Of a DNA stretch of 38,820 nucleotides, positions 1-7,176 are shown in pieces. Both the position numbers and the translations under genes were made by a program. The first letter of the stretch is position 1. Each line of letters begins with the position of its first letter. The stretch is taken from contig JAAYAC010000037.1 in the NCBI GenBank assembly GCA_012719535.1, forward strand, positions 1-38,820. The letters run 5' to 3'. The notes under the pieces are model-generated. The model did not search any database and had not been told where the DNA came from. It worked only from the letters and a program-made list of their open reading frames with translations. The stretch is from Syntrophomonadaceae bacterium. Lineage in GTDB: Bacteria; Bacillota; Syntrophomonadia; Syntrophomonadales; Syntrophothermaceae.

Positions 1-51
1 AAGGTGGCCAGGATGCAGGTACCCTCCAGAGTGCTACGTGCGTAAACGCAT

Positions 52-116
52 CACTACAACACCTGTAGTGGCACACGTTACTCCTACCCTTAGAAACGCC
101 GTTCTTACCGGCGTTT
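52..116. other. Two short hairpins left of dif; no gene seen in 1-242
   Basis: Two inverted repeats are visible: CACTACA (52-58) with TGTAGTG (64-70), and AAACGCCG (94-101) with CGGCGTTT (109-116). Neither is followed by a T-run, so I do not call them terminators. I recognise no protein in positions 1-242 in any frame. They could be remnants of an element that used the neighbouring dif site, but nothing shows that directly. Confidence 0.4.
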
Positions 117-242
117 GGAATTTCTAGCTGTCAAACTCGAGTTAAACCGCTCTTAGCTTTTGGGGCTCGTCAGTTTGTGGTCAGAGTAAGCGTTTCAAGC
201 GGCTGGTTGCTTGGTTCAAGACCGTTGATTCCTTATATTCCA

Positions 243-270
243 ACTTCCGATAATGAACATTATGTAAACT
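243..270. other. dif: Probable dif site (XerC/XerD chromosome dimer resolution site)
   Basis: The 28 bp divide into an 11-bp left arm ACTTCCGATAA (243-253), a 6-bp centre TGAACA (254-259) and an 11-bp right arm TTATGTAAACT (260-270). From memory, the Bacillus subtilis dif site begins ACTTCCTAGAA and ends TTATGTAAACT. The right (XerD-type) arm is identical and the left arm differs at only a few bases. dif is where XerC/XerD (CodV/RipX) resolve chromosome dimers at the terminus, so this end of the window is probably the replication terminus. The excess of minus-strand genes to the right is consistent. An integrated element that carries its own dif copy is the main alternative. Confidence 0.8.
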
Positions 271-780
271 TAGAGAAAGCAGCGGACTTGTTGAACTATC
301 TCCCCTATTTGTTGCGACTGCACCTCGAGCTCGCCAATACGCTGGCAGGTATTCATCTGGGCTACCGATTCCGAGACGGCGTTGATGCCGTTACGGGCGT
401 GCTGGTCCAGGGATCCCAGGATCTTTTGCAGCTCTATGGTTGCCCGGTTAATCTGAACCGCCGCAATGCGGGTTTGCTAGGCACTGCTTCCCACCTGCTC
501 GCCCGCGGAAGCCAGGTTATCCATTAACTGGGAAAACTCCTGGGCGGAAGAGTTGGTTTCTTCAATCCCGGCCAACAATTGCTCCGAAGCCGAGACGATC
601 CTCTCCGCCATAGCCTGCTGCTTGGCCAGGGTGCGGGCCCGGGCCTTTTCCTGGGCCATCTTGCGGGCCTGTTCCCTCTTTCTGGTAATGTCATCGTTGC
701 TTTCATTCTTAACAGTTCTGAACCTGGTTGGTGGTACCGGTGTCCAGATCGAGGGCCGATAAAATTCCAACCTACAACAC
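270..780 (-). pseudogene. Decayed methyl-accepting chemotaxis protein fragment ending at dif
   Basis: Read on the minus strand, about 700 to 480 encodes a linker (DITRKREQARKMAQEKARAR) and the start of an MCP coiled coil (ASEQLLAGIEETNSSAQEFS). A TAG stop follows at 477-479. The same frame then continues as convincing MCP sequence (IAAVQINRATIELQKIL, then QSQQIGEIVQQV) until a TAA at 270-272. The conserved tip expected after EIVQQV (an [16 protein letters not shown]-type stretch) is absent: homology stops at about 285, just beside dif. At the 5' side a different frame, near 720-780, reads like sensor-domain sequence (ILSALDLDTGTTNQV), so there is also a frameshift. The gene is inactive through an internal stop, a frameshift and loss of its 3' part. 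Confidence 0.75.
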
Positions 781-900
781 AAATGTTTACCACACGGGGT
801 TGAACCTGCTGGCGGATTATTCTATTATCAAAATTAATGTATCGATATATGAGTTGTGTGACATTTTTAAGCAGAATATGTTTAGGAAGGTTGGTATTAA

Positions 901-1857
901 ATGAAGGTACTGGTAGTAGGATTGGGAGCTCTGGGTACAGTCTTTTCGTGTTTACTGAAAGAGCAGGGGCATCAGGTCGCAGGCTTGGACCAGGAAACGG
1001 TAGTCAACTCAGTTAAGAACTTTGGTGTGAGAGTAACTGGAATCTGGGGAGAGCACGCAGTTTACCTGGATAACCTGTATACTGATGCTGAGCAAATAGT
1101 GGACCGGGATTTTGACCTTATTATTATGACTGTTAAGGCTTTTAACACCGCCCAGGTATCTGCCCAGGTATGCAGGTTAATGGGACCTCATACATATATG
1201 ATTCTGGCACAAAACGGGTACGGCAATTATCAGGCAGCAGCCGAAAACATACCTGAAGATAAGTTAATCCTTGGTAGAGTCATATTCGGGGCTGAAACAC
1301 TTGAAATGGGAACGTCTAAAGTCACCGTCATCGCTGATGACGTTATCCTGGGTTCCCCCAGGAAGCTCATTGACAACCAACTCTTATCCGAATTCGCCCG
1401 TTTCTTCACCGAGGCCGGCATTCCCACCCGTGTGTCCGACCAGGTTATGCAGTATATGTGGGGTAAGATAATATATAATTCTGCTCTTAATTCCCTTGGT
1501 GCCATACTGGAAGTAAACTACGGCCAATTAGCCGAAATGGAGTATTCACGCACACTGATGGACTGCATCATTCGTGAGATTTTCGCGGTAATGGCAGCGA
1601 TGCAAGAGCCAACCCTGTGGCCAAACGCCGATTCCTATCTGCAGGATTTTTATGGCAAAATGGTTCCCACCACTGCCGCCCACCATGCCTCCATGCTGCA
1701 GGATATCCAGCGTGGTAGAAGAACCGAAATCGAGGCCCTAAACGGCGCCATAGTTGAACTGGGCAAAAGATTTGGCGTACCTACTCCAGTCAATGAGGTG
1801 ATTACCCAGCTGGTGAAAGCTAAAGAGACATTAAACAGTTCATTTTCAATTCTGTAG
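901..1857 (+). CDS. panE: 2-dehydropantoate 2-reductase (ketopantoate reductase, PanE/ApbA family)
   Basis: A 318-residue protein of the size expected for the family. The N-terminal Rossmann motif GLGALG (residues 7-12) binds NADPH. The central KIIYNSALNSLGAI segment supplies the family's conserved Lys and Asn, and the C-terminal stretch RGRRTEIEALNGAIV is the family signature near the catalytic Glu. The enzyme reduces ketopantoate to pantoate in pantothenate/CoA synthesis, although many paralogues act on other 2-oxo acids. The ATG at 901 is preceded by AGGAAGG at a good distance. The gene stands alone, with no panB or panC nearby, so the pantothenate role is family-based rather than context-based. 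Confidence 0.85.
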   Translation: MKVLVVGLGALGTVFSCLLKEQGHQVAGLDQETVVNSVKNFGVRVTGIWGEHAVYLDNLYTDAEQIVDRDFDLIIMTVKAFNTAQVSAQVCRLMGPHTYMILAQNGYGNYQAAAENIPEDKLILGRVIFGAETLEMGTSKVTVIADDVILGSPRKLIDNQLLSEFARFFTEAGIPTRVSDQVMQYMWGKIIYNSALNSLGAILEVNYGQLAEMEYSRTLMDCIIREIFAVMAAMQEPTLWPNADSYLQDFYGKMVPTTAAHHASMLQDIQRGRRTEIEALNGAIVELGKRFGVPTPVNEVITQLVKAKETLNSSFSIL

Positions 1858-2150
1858 TCCGCCCTACATCATTACCTGCCGTTGAGGCGGGATGATAGGC
1901 TAAATAATTCCTTAAACCCATAGGGTTAGCGAACTCGTAAACATCCTGCGGCAGGATGTAGCCTGGAGAGACAGGGAAATTCTTATCCGGAATAGGAAGG
2001 GAACGCCGAGTCATTAGGGCATGACAACATCTTTACCCGGAAGGGGAGTTGATAGCTCCGCAAGATTCCAAACAAAGAGACAGAATCTACCGACTGTTGA
2101 GAAGTCTGACCTCAGAGCTTGAACGTCCCTCCCGGCTGTAATTTTTCTTC
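1858..2150 (+). ncRNA. Structured non-coding region, possible orphan IS605/TnpB-type right end (omega-RNA-like)
   Basis: No protein fits here, yet the DNA is rich in paired segments: ATCAT...ATGAT enclosing CTGCC...GGCGG (about 1868-1895), AACCC/GGGTT (about 1917-1926), and a perfect ACATCCTG/CAGGATGT hairpin (1941-1959). The stretch with CCTGGAGAGACAGGGAAAT (about 1961-1980), the CCGGAATAGGAAGGGAACGC that follows, and the later GCTTGAACGTCCCTCCCGGC resemble, from memory, the 3' non-coding end of IS605-family elements, where the TnpB guide RNA lies. No tnpB gene is present, so it would be a relic or a non-autonomous copy. It sits between two convergent genes. The call rests on remembered similarity only. 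Confidence 0.35.
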
Positions 2151-2255
2151 AATAACATATTCGCCAGGGGCTGATGCTCTACCCGCCAGGTATTCGGAAA
2201 TACAGTGACGCGAATTCATGCTTTGTGGGCTCTTACGGTGATATTCTAGCAGGCT

Positions 2256-3197
2256 TTATTTAGGCTTGCTGCTGGGGATGGAGGGCTCTGGCAGTGCGTC
2301 CTGGATTGGTGACTGTCCTGCATTAGTTCTCACCACAGAGCACTGGACCAGGTAAATGCTCACCAGCACCAATAGAGTACCCACGGCGAGGTTCAAGGTT
2401 ACTTTTTCCCCCAAGGTTACCGCCGCCAGAAGACTGGCCAGTAGCGGCTTAATAAAAAAGACCATGGACCCAAGGCTGGTGTCCACCATTGACAAACCAA
2501 GAAAATAGGTATAATAGGCTAAGCCGGTCACAAAGACCGTGAGATAAACCATCTGAGGCCAGACTGTAGTGTCAAAGTTGAATAAAGGGATGTGGCGGAA
2601 GAGCAGAAACGGTACAAGAGTAAGGCTGCCCAGAACAAAGCTCAGAGAGTTCATGGTCAGTGACCCGATACGCAGAGCAATTTTCTTGCCTGCCACAGTG
2701 TAGATTCCAAAGATTAAAGCGGACAGCACCAAACAAAGGACACCACTGAAAAAGGTTCCATGCATCCCATCATCTCCAGATAAAGTCAGACCAACGCCGA
2801 CAAAGCCTAGAGCCAAACCTAGAACTTTGGTGCGGGGAAGGGGTTCACCCAGTAGAAAGACGGCAGCCAGTGCTACAAACAGGGGGTTTGCACTGAAAAT
2901 GACTGCCGCCAGGTTGGCGCGGGTAAGATTAATGCCGTATTGGAGCAGTATCATGCTTATGCCCACCAGCAATAGGCCAAGAAACAGGCAGTAAATGTAG
3001 TCTTTCATATTCAACCTTGTTCCCCTCTGGCGCAAATCCATTACGGCCGGGGGAAACAGGATGAGTCCGCCGCCAAGAAAACGGATGAAGTTCAACTGGG
3101 CCGGATCAACGTGTTCGGCTACCGTCTTGCTAACGACCTCATATGTGCTGAAAAATACTATCGTTACTATCAAATAGAAGAAACCCTTCTTATGCAT
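2256..3197 (-). CDS. DMT-superfamily EamA-type transporter
   Basis: A 313-residue, highly hydrophobic protein with about ten predicted membrane helices in two EamA halves. The first half begins FFYLIVTIVFFSTYEVVSKT and contains FIRFLGGGLILFPP; the second begins near LCLVLSALIFGIYTVAGK and contains SFVLGSLTLVPFL. The LAAVIFSANPLFVALAAVFLL and STSLGSMVFFIKPLLASLLA-type stretches are the usual end-of-half signatures. It is probably an inner-membrane exporter of metabolites or amino acids; the substrate cannot be read from the sequence. The ATG start has AAGGTG upstream. The C-terminus is a short hydrophilic tail. It is a monocistronic gene convergent with panE. Confidence 0.85.
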   Translation of the reverse strand: MHKKGFFYLIVTIVFFSTYEVVSKTVAEHVDPAQLNFIRFLGGGLILFPPAVMDLRQRGTRLNMKDYIYCLFLGLLLVGISMILLQYGINLTRANLAAVIFSANPLFVALAAVFLLGEPLPRTKVLGLALGFVGVGLTLSGDDGMHGTFFSGVLCLVLSALIFGIYTVAGKKIALRIGSLTMNSLSFVLGSLTLVPFLLFRHIPLFNFDTTVWPQMVYLTVFVTGLAYYTYFLGLSMVDTSLGSMVFFIKPLLASLLAAVTLGEKVTLNLAVGTLLVLVSIYLVQCSVVRTNAGQSPIQDALPEPSIPSSKPK

Positions 3198-3616
3198 GCC
3201 AACACCTTACACTGTTTCGCATTTCCGCTAAGACTAAACATCATTGTAGGAAAATGCCCGCGGTTTCGTCAACACAACCGGAAGGACAAGGGAGCCGGTT
3301 TCGACCGCTTCACACCGGAGGGAAGCCATATCACAAAAGTATCAGGCTTTTTCTTACTAATGCAAGAATATTTCGGCATGCGTCGGGAAGGTATGAAAGA
3401 GCTTCCTGGTGATGTGGGGTAAAGCCTTTACCCTCCCCTGGGGCGTGTGGTCGAATGTACAAGATTGGACTTCCAAATAGACGTATAACTCGAGAGGCTC
3501 TCCTTACCAGTAGAAGGGGCCCCTTGCAACTTAAGGAAGTTGGGTTCTGCCTGAGCTTTTGTTCGAAGGAGACAAGAGAGCCGTCCCCGTGTTACGCTAG
3601 AAGGGAGGGATGCAGG
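3198..3616. other. Intergenic region between divergent genes; hairpins and one REP-like copy
   Basis: No gene is seen here. There is a perfect GGGTAAA/TTTACCC hairpin with a GCC loop (3417-3433), a GGGGCCCC palindrome and a CAACTT/AAGTTG pair near 3515-3545, and a copy of a dispersed repeat at 3571-3598. The downstream radical SAM frame stays open leftward to an ATG at 3455, but the extra residues are low quality and cover the repeat, so I treat this as leader. Confidence 0.5.
3571..3598 (+). repeat. REP-like dispersed repeat, copy 1
   Basis: The stretch contains AGCCGTCCCCGTGTTACGCT and closely matches 12176-12206, which has AACCGTCCCCGTGTCACGCT. Both copies lie in non-coding DNA beside genes. 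Repeats built around ACCGTCCCC...GTCAC are, as I recall, dispersed in many Peptococcaceae genomes. Confidence 0.55.
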
Positions 3617-4447
3617 TTGCCCGAAGAGATTATCCCTAGAGAAATATTGTGTAAATCTGCATTGAACAAGACGGGAATTCCTGGTTATGAATACTGCATG
3701 AATCCCTATGCAGGATGTACCCATCGGTGCGCTTATTGTTACGCTTCATTCATGTGCCGCTTTACCGGCCACCAGGAGAGCTGGGGCCAGTTTCTGGATG
3801 TAAAGGTGAATTTTCCCGCCATGCTGGAGAAGCAGTTAAGCGGCCGCTCACGCCGGGAAGGGCGGCTCATAGTGGGGACTGTTACCGATGCCTACCAGCC
3901 AGCCGAAGCCCACTATGGAATCACTCGTTCCTGTCTGGAGATACTATCCCATCATCCTGCGCTGGAAGTGCACATTTTAACCAAGTCTGCTCTGGTAGTC
4001 AGGGATCTAGCTATCCTGCGGCAGCTCCGTGCCTGTGAGGTCGGTTTTACCGTTACCACTCTCGAGCAAAAGACAGCGCAGCTTATCGAGCCTGGCGCTT
4101 CTCTTCCCAGGCAGCGCCTGGTGGCGGCCCGCCAGTTGATGCAGGCCGGTATTCCTGTTTGGGTATTTATAGCTCCGCTCCTTCCTGGATTATCGGATAC
4201 TGAAGAGTCCTTGGTCAACCTTTTGAGTACCCTTAATGATATGGGCATAAAGGAAATTTTGCTGGATTCCCTGAATCCCTATCCAGCCGTCGTGCAACGT
4301 CTAAGAAACATCTACCGTCAGTATTTCTCCTCTGCCCTGCCGTATCTGGAAGACTACTTACGCCACCCCGATGTTTACCAGGACATTGTAATTGACAGGC
4401 TCCAGCAGATCAATGAGCAGACCGGCTGCCAGGCCCATTTTATATGA
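3617..4447 (+). CDS. Spore photoproduct lyase-family radical SAM protein
   Basis: A 276-residue protein from the TTG at 3617, chosen because GGGAGGG lies about 7 bases upstream and because relatives begin near the IPREI...SALNKTGIPGYEYC segment. A longer frame back to 3455 runs through the repeat and is unlikely. The radical SAM cluster motif is CTHRCAYC (CxxxCxxC), following NPYAGC. Later motifs include GTVTDAYQPAE and the TKSALVVRDL strand. The family (Rv2578c/SplB-like) makes 5'-deoxyadenosyl radicals; true SplB repairs spore photoproduct, but this shorter branch is of unknown substrate. It carries no other recognisable domain. Its neighbours give no clear pathway. Confidence 0.85.
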   Translation: MPEEIIPREILCKSALNKTGIPGYEYCMNPYAGCTHRCAYCYASFMCRFTGHQESWGQFLDVKVNFPAMLEKQLSGRSRREGRLIVGTVTDAYQPAEAHYGITRSCLEILSHHPALEVHILTKSALVVRDLAILRQLRACEVGFTVTTLEQKTAQLIEPGASLPRQRLVAARQLMQAGIPVWVFIAPLLPGLSDTEESLVNLLSTLNDMGIKEILLDSLNPYPAVVQRLRNIYRQYFSSALPYLEDYLRHPDVYQDIVIDRLQQINEQTGCQAHFI

Positions 4448-4453
4448 CGTTCC

Positions 4454-4710
4454 TTACTCCAATCGGGACAGTACGGCCATAAGCATGGCAATCAGAGTGA
4501 GTACGGCACCTGCAAGTGCACTGGTGGATAATACTTCCCCACCCCACCAGTAGCCAGTGATACCGGCGAAAACCGGTTCCGTGGCCAGGACCAAGGCAAA
4601 GCGGGTGGGGGTGTGTATTTCTGCATACTGTTCTGCAGAAGAAAGGCCGTGGTGGTGGCAAAGACTACGGTCAGGACTATGGCGCCGCCAGCATTTAAGG
4701 TAATCTCCTG
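4454..4710 (-). pseudogene. C-terminal fragment of a second DMT/EamA transporter, frameshifted
   Basis: On the minus strand, one frame reads NAGGAIVLTVVFATTTAFLL then QNSMQKYTPP, and the next frame continues TRFALVLATEPVFAGITGYW. Together they make the last two to three helices of an EamA permease. The break falls in a run of five C (near 4608-4612), consistent with a one-base insertion. Upstream of about 4710 the homology disappears, so most of the protein is missing. It is a relic rather than a functional gene. A sequencing error could explain the frameshift but not the lost N-terminal half. Confidence 0.7.
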
Positions 4711-4815
4711 CGTTCAGGGTTCCACTAGCATCCCGATAGCCGCGAGTTAATACCCGGGTAATAACTTCTGCAATGATTTTTGTGGTTCGGATTAGCTTCA
4801 AGGAGCATACAACGA

Positions 4816-4824
4816 TGGTATACT
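4816..4824 (+). promoter_or_regulatory. Candidate extended -10 promoter for the MoxR/VWA operon
   Basis: TGG followed by TATACT (TGnTATAAT-like) lies about 55 bases before the ATG at 4879. A weak TTCAAG occupies the -35 position. It is the best promoter-like sequence in this gap. Confidence 0.35.
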
Positions 4825-4878
4825 TGTATTAGTTGGACAAGGCCTTGTTTAGGTGGGAAGGCCCATTGGGGTGCAATA

Positions 4879-5979
4879 ATGGCGGAAATATCGAGCCGTG
4901 AAGAGGAGTATTTGGAAGCTCTAAAACGGGAAGTTTACTATGACGTAGTCAAAGGGCTTCTCAAGGTCAGTGATATCGACCCTATTTTGACAGGGGCGGA
5001 AGATTACCTGCGTCTACGCAGGCAAAGTATCACCTGCCTCCAGCGGTGGAGGGACTTGTTGCTAAGTATCTACGGCTCTATCCGCGGTCAATTTAAGCGG
5101 GGGATGTTGATGATAAGCGGGAATGCAATCAGTGTGGAACAGATTATCAAAAACTTCGCCGACTTGGACTATGTGTGCGACGCAACCATCGCTGATTCCG
5201 TGTACTTGAGTCTGCTTCTGCAAAAACCGTTGTTAATTGAAGGAGAACCTGGAGTCGGAAAGACAGAAATTGCCAAGGTTCTCGCCAAGATGCTGGGTAC
5301 AGAATTGATTCGGTTGCAGTGTTATGAAGGCCTGGACGAAAGCAAAGCTCTTTACGAATGGAATTATCAAAAACAATTGCTGTACATTCAGGGAAAAGAG
5401 TGCGGCATTGAAGACGTTTTTTCCCAAGAGTTCTTGATGGTTCGCCCGTTGTTGAGGGCAATTCTCACCGAGGGCCCACCTCCGGTACTGTTAATCGACG
5501 AAATTGACAAAGCGGATGAAGAATTTGAGGCCTTTCTCCTGGAAACTCTTTCGGATTTTCAGGTTTCCATTCCCGAGTTTGGTACAGTGAAGGCCAAGAC
5601 TATACCCCACATCGTCATTACGAATAACGACGTACGCGAATTGACCAACGCACTCAAACGCAGGTGTATATATCTTTACATTGATTACCCGACGGTCGAG
5701 AAAGAGCAAGATATCCTCTTCAAAAAAGTTCCGGGGATTAAAGCCGCCGTGGCCCAACAGATTGCTCAACTGATGAATACCCTGCGTTCCAAGGTGGATT
5801 TATTGAAGAAACCAAGCATTGCGGAAGGAATCGATTTCGCCCGCGCAGTGACTCTGGAAGGTACTGGTAACGTGGATGCGGAAACCATTGATAAGTTTTT
5901 GCCGACGCTTTTGAAGAACAAGGAAGATATTGCCATGGTACGCAAGCGAGGCGGGGGTAAATGGCTCGGCGAGATTTAA
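4879..5979 (+). CDS. MoxR-family AAA+ ATPase (CoxD-like) with N-terminal extension
   Basis: A 366-residue protein from ATG 4879 (GGGG 7 bases upstream). Walker A is GEPGVGKT (residues 122-129), Walker B LLIDEID (204-210), sensor 1 ITNN (247-250) and the arginine finger ALKRRC (258-263). MoxR ATPases work with VWA-domain proteins to insert metals into, or mature, enzymes. The CoxD/CoxE pair serves CO dehydrogenase, but no such enzyme is in this window. Residues 1-77 form a helical extension not usual for the family. A second plausible start, ATG at about 5110 behind GGGGGATG, would give a standard-length protein of about 289 residues. The 3' end overlaps the VWA gene, implying an operon and coupled translation. 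Confidence 0.85.
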   Translation: MAEISSREEEYLEALKREVYYDVVKGLLKVSDIDPILTGAEDYLRLRRQSITCLQRWRDLLLSIYGSIRGQFKRGMLMISGNAISVEQIIKNFADLDYVCDATIADSVYLSLLLQKPLLIEGEPGVGKTEIAKVLAKMLGTELIRLQCYEGLDESKALYEWNYQKQLLYIQGKECGIEDVFSQEFLMVRPLLRAILTEGPPPVLLIDEIDKADEEFEAFLLETLSDFQVSIPEFGTVKAKTIPHIVITNNDVRELTNALKRRCIYLYIDYPTVEKEQDILFKKVPGIKAAVAQQIAQLMNTLRSKVDLLKKPSIAEGIDFARAVTLEGTGNVDAETIDKFLPTLLKNKEDIAMVRKRGGGKWLGEI

Positions 5980-6932
5980 TGGCGTTTACGGTTTACAGGC
6001 TCAAGAAGTGGCTCTTACGCCTGGGCAAACAAGGCCTGCCCGCAAAACCACGGCGTTATCAGACTGACAATGCCGGTAGTCAATTTGATGGAAACCAGGC
6101 TGGAGGAAATGAACCTTTTGCATCGGGATTAACCAAAGAATCCGTCCGAATGTTCAAGGCAAAGGAGTGGATGGGGCCGCCCCAGGCTGGATTGGACGGG
6201 GGCAAGCATAGTGATGCAATGCCGGAAGACATTGATCTACGAGCAACTGCTGAAGCAGGCAGGTTAATCAAGAAGCTGGCCGCTACCATTTCGCGCCGCA
6301 GGAAACACGGATGCAAACGCAAGACCGTCGATGTGAGAAAGACAATTCACCGGAACATGCTCCACGGAGGCACCCTCCTGAAAATGAGTTGGCGAATGAG
6401 AAAACCCGGAAAACCCCGGGTTATACTCATCCTGGATACCTCTTCCTCGATGGTGCGCCACGCCAGAATGATGCTCCAATTCCTCTACGCTTTGCAGCAT
6501 GAATTGCGCAGTGTCGAAGTTTTTATTTTTGGCAACCACTTGAATTATGTTACGCCCTATCTGCAGCCCGATTTCAAAGCCTTGTTGAAAGAAGTAAGTC
6601 GTTTGCCGCAGTGGAATTTTGGCGGCACTGAATTATGGCGTCCCCTGGCCCAGCTCCGAGACAATTACTCGCATTTGCTGACGGCACGTACAGTGGTTAT
6701 ACTGCTCACCGATTGCCAGTTTTATGAGAAGTTTTTTGCCCTGGCACCACTGAACAATCTCCGGCGCAAGGTAAAGCGCTTGTACCTTTTTAATCCAGAC
6801 CCGCGAACCAAGGACCTTGACAATAAGTACTATCAGGAAACCATAAGGCATTTCAAGACTGTTGTTGACCGGATGTTTTACACGGAAACAATCCATGAAG
6901 TTGCTGCCACCTTGCGCCAAATTATGCTTTGA
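5961..6932 (+). CDS. VWA-domain protein (CoxE-like), partner of the MoxR ATPase
   Basis: A 323-residue protein. The first 140 residues are basic and polar. The VWA domain starts at VILILDTSSSM (154-164), where D159, S161 and S163 form the metal-binding MIDAS motif DxSxS; GGTE (221-224, T223) supplies the later threonine, and LLTD (248-251) the final aspartate. CoxE-type VWA proteins team with MoxR ATPases as metal-insertion chaperones. ATG 5961 lies inside the end of the ATPase gene; an alternative ATG at 5979 overlaps its TAA stop as TAATG and would allow tight coupling. The client enzyme is unknown. Confidence 0.82.
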   Translation: MARRDLMAFTVYRLKKWLLRLGKQGLPAKPRRYQTDNAGSQFDGNQAGGNEPFASGLTKESVRMFKAKEWMGPPQAGLDGGKHSDAMPEDIDLRATAEAGRLIKKLAATISRRRKHGCKRKTVDVRKTIHRNMLHGGTLLKMSWRMRKPGKPRVILILDTSSSMVRHARMMLQFLYALQHELRSVEVFIFGNHLNYVTPYLQPDFKALLKEVSRLPQWNFGGTELWRPLAQLRDNYSHLLTARTVVILLTDCQFYEKFFALAPLNNLRRKVKRLYLFNPDPRTKDLDNKYYQETIRHFKTVVDRMFYTETIHEVAATLRQIML

Positions 6933-7176
6933 GAAAACATCGCAAAAGTTAAGGAAACCATACAACTGTTGACAGCAAAACCAATGCTGCCATAATGACC
7001 TGGGGATGGCCACAGCCAATTCGCTGGCAGGCATAAGGGCTGGCACCAGTGTCTGCTATCCTGGCCACATTGGTTTTCTCACGGTCCCCACCCTGCCTTG
7101 TCAAGGATTGCAGTAAATACTTTTGAGGCTAATTAATACAGGCGTCCCGACTATGAATTTGGGGATTCCCGCGGAC

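Noticed and set aside
477-479. TAG codon in the MCP fragment as a pyrrolysine codon
   Set aside because: Some Peptococcaceae use pyrrolysine, but this gene also has a frameshift and lost its 3' end, so a dead gene explains it better.
3455-3616. Longer N-terminus for the radical SAM protein
   Set aside because: It crosses a repeat, has no ribosome site, and relatives start near the TTG at 3617.
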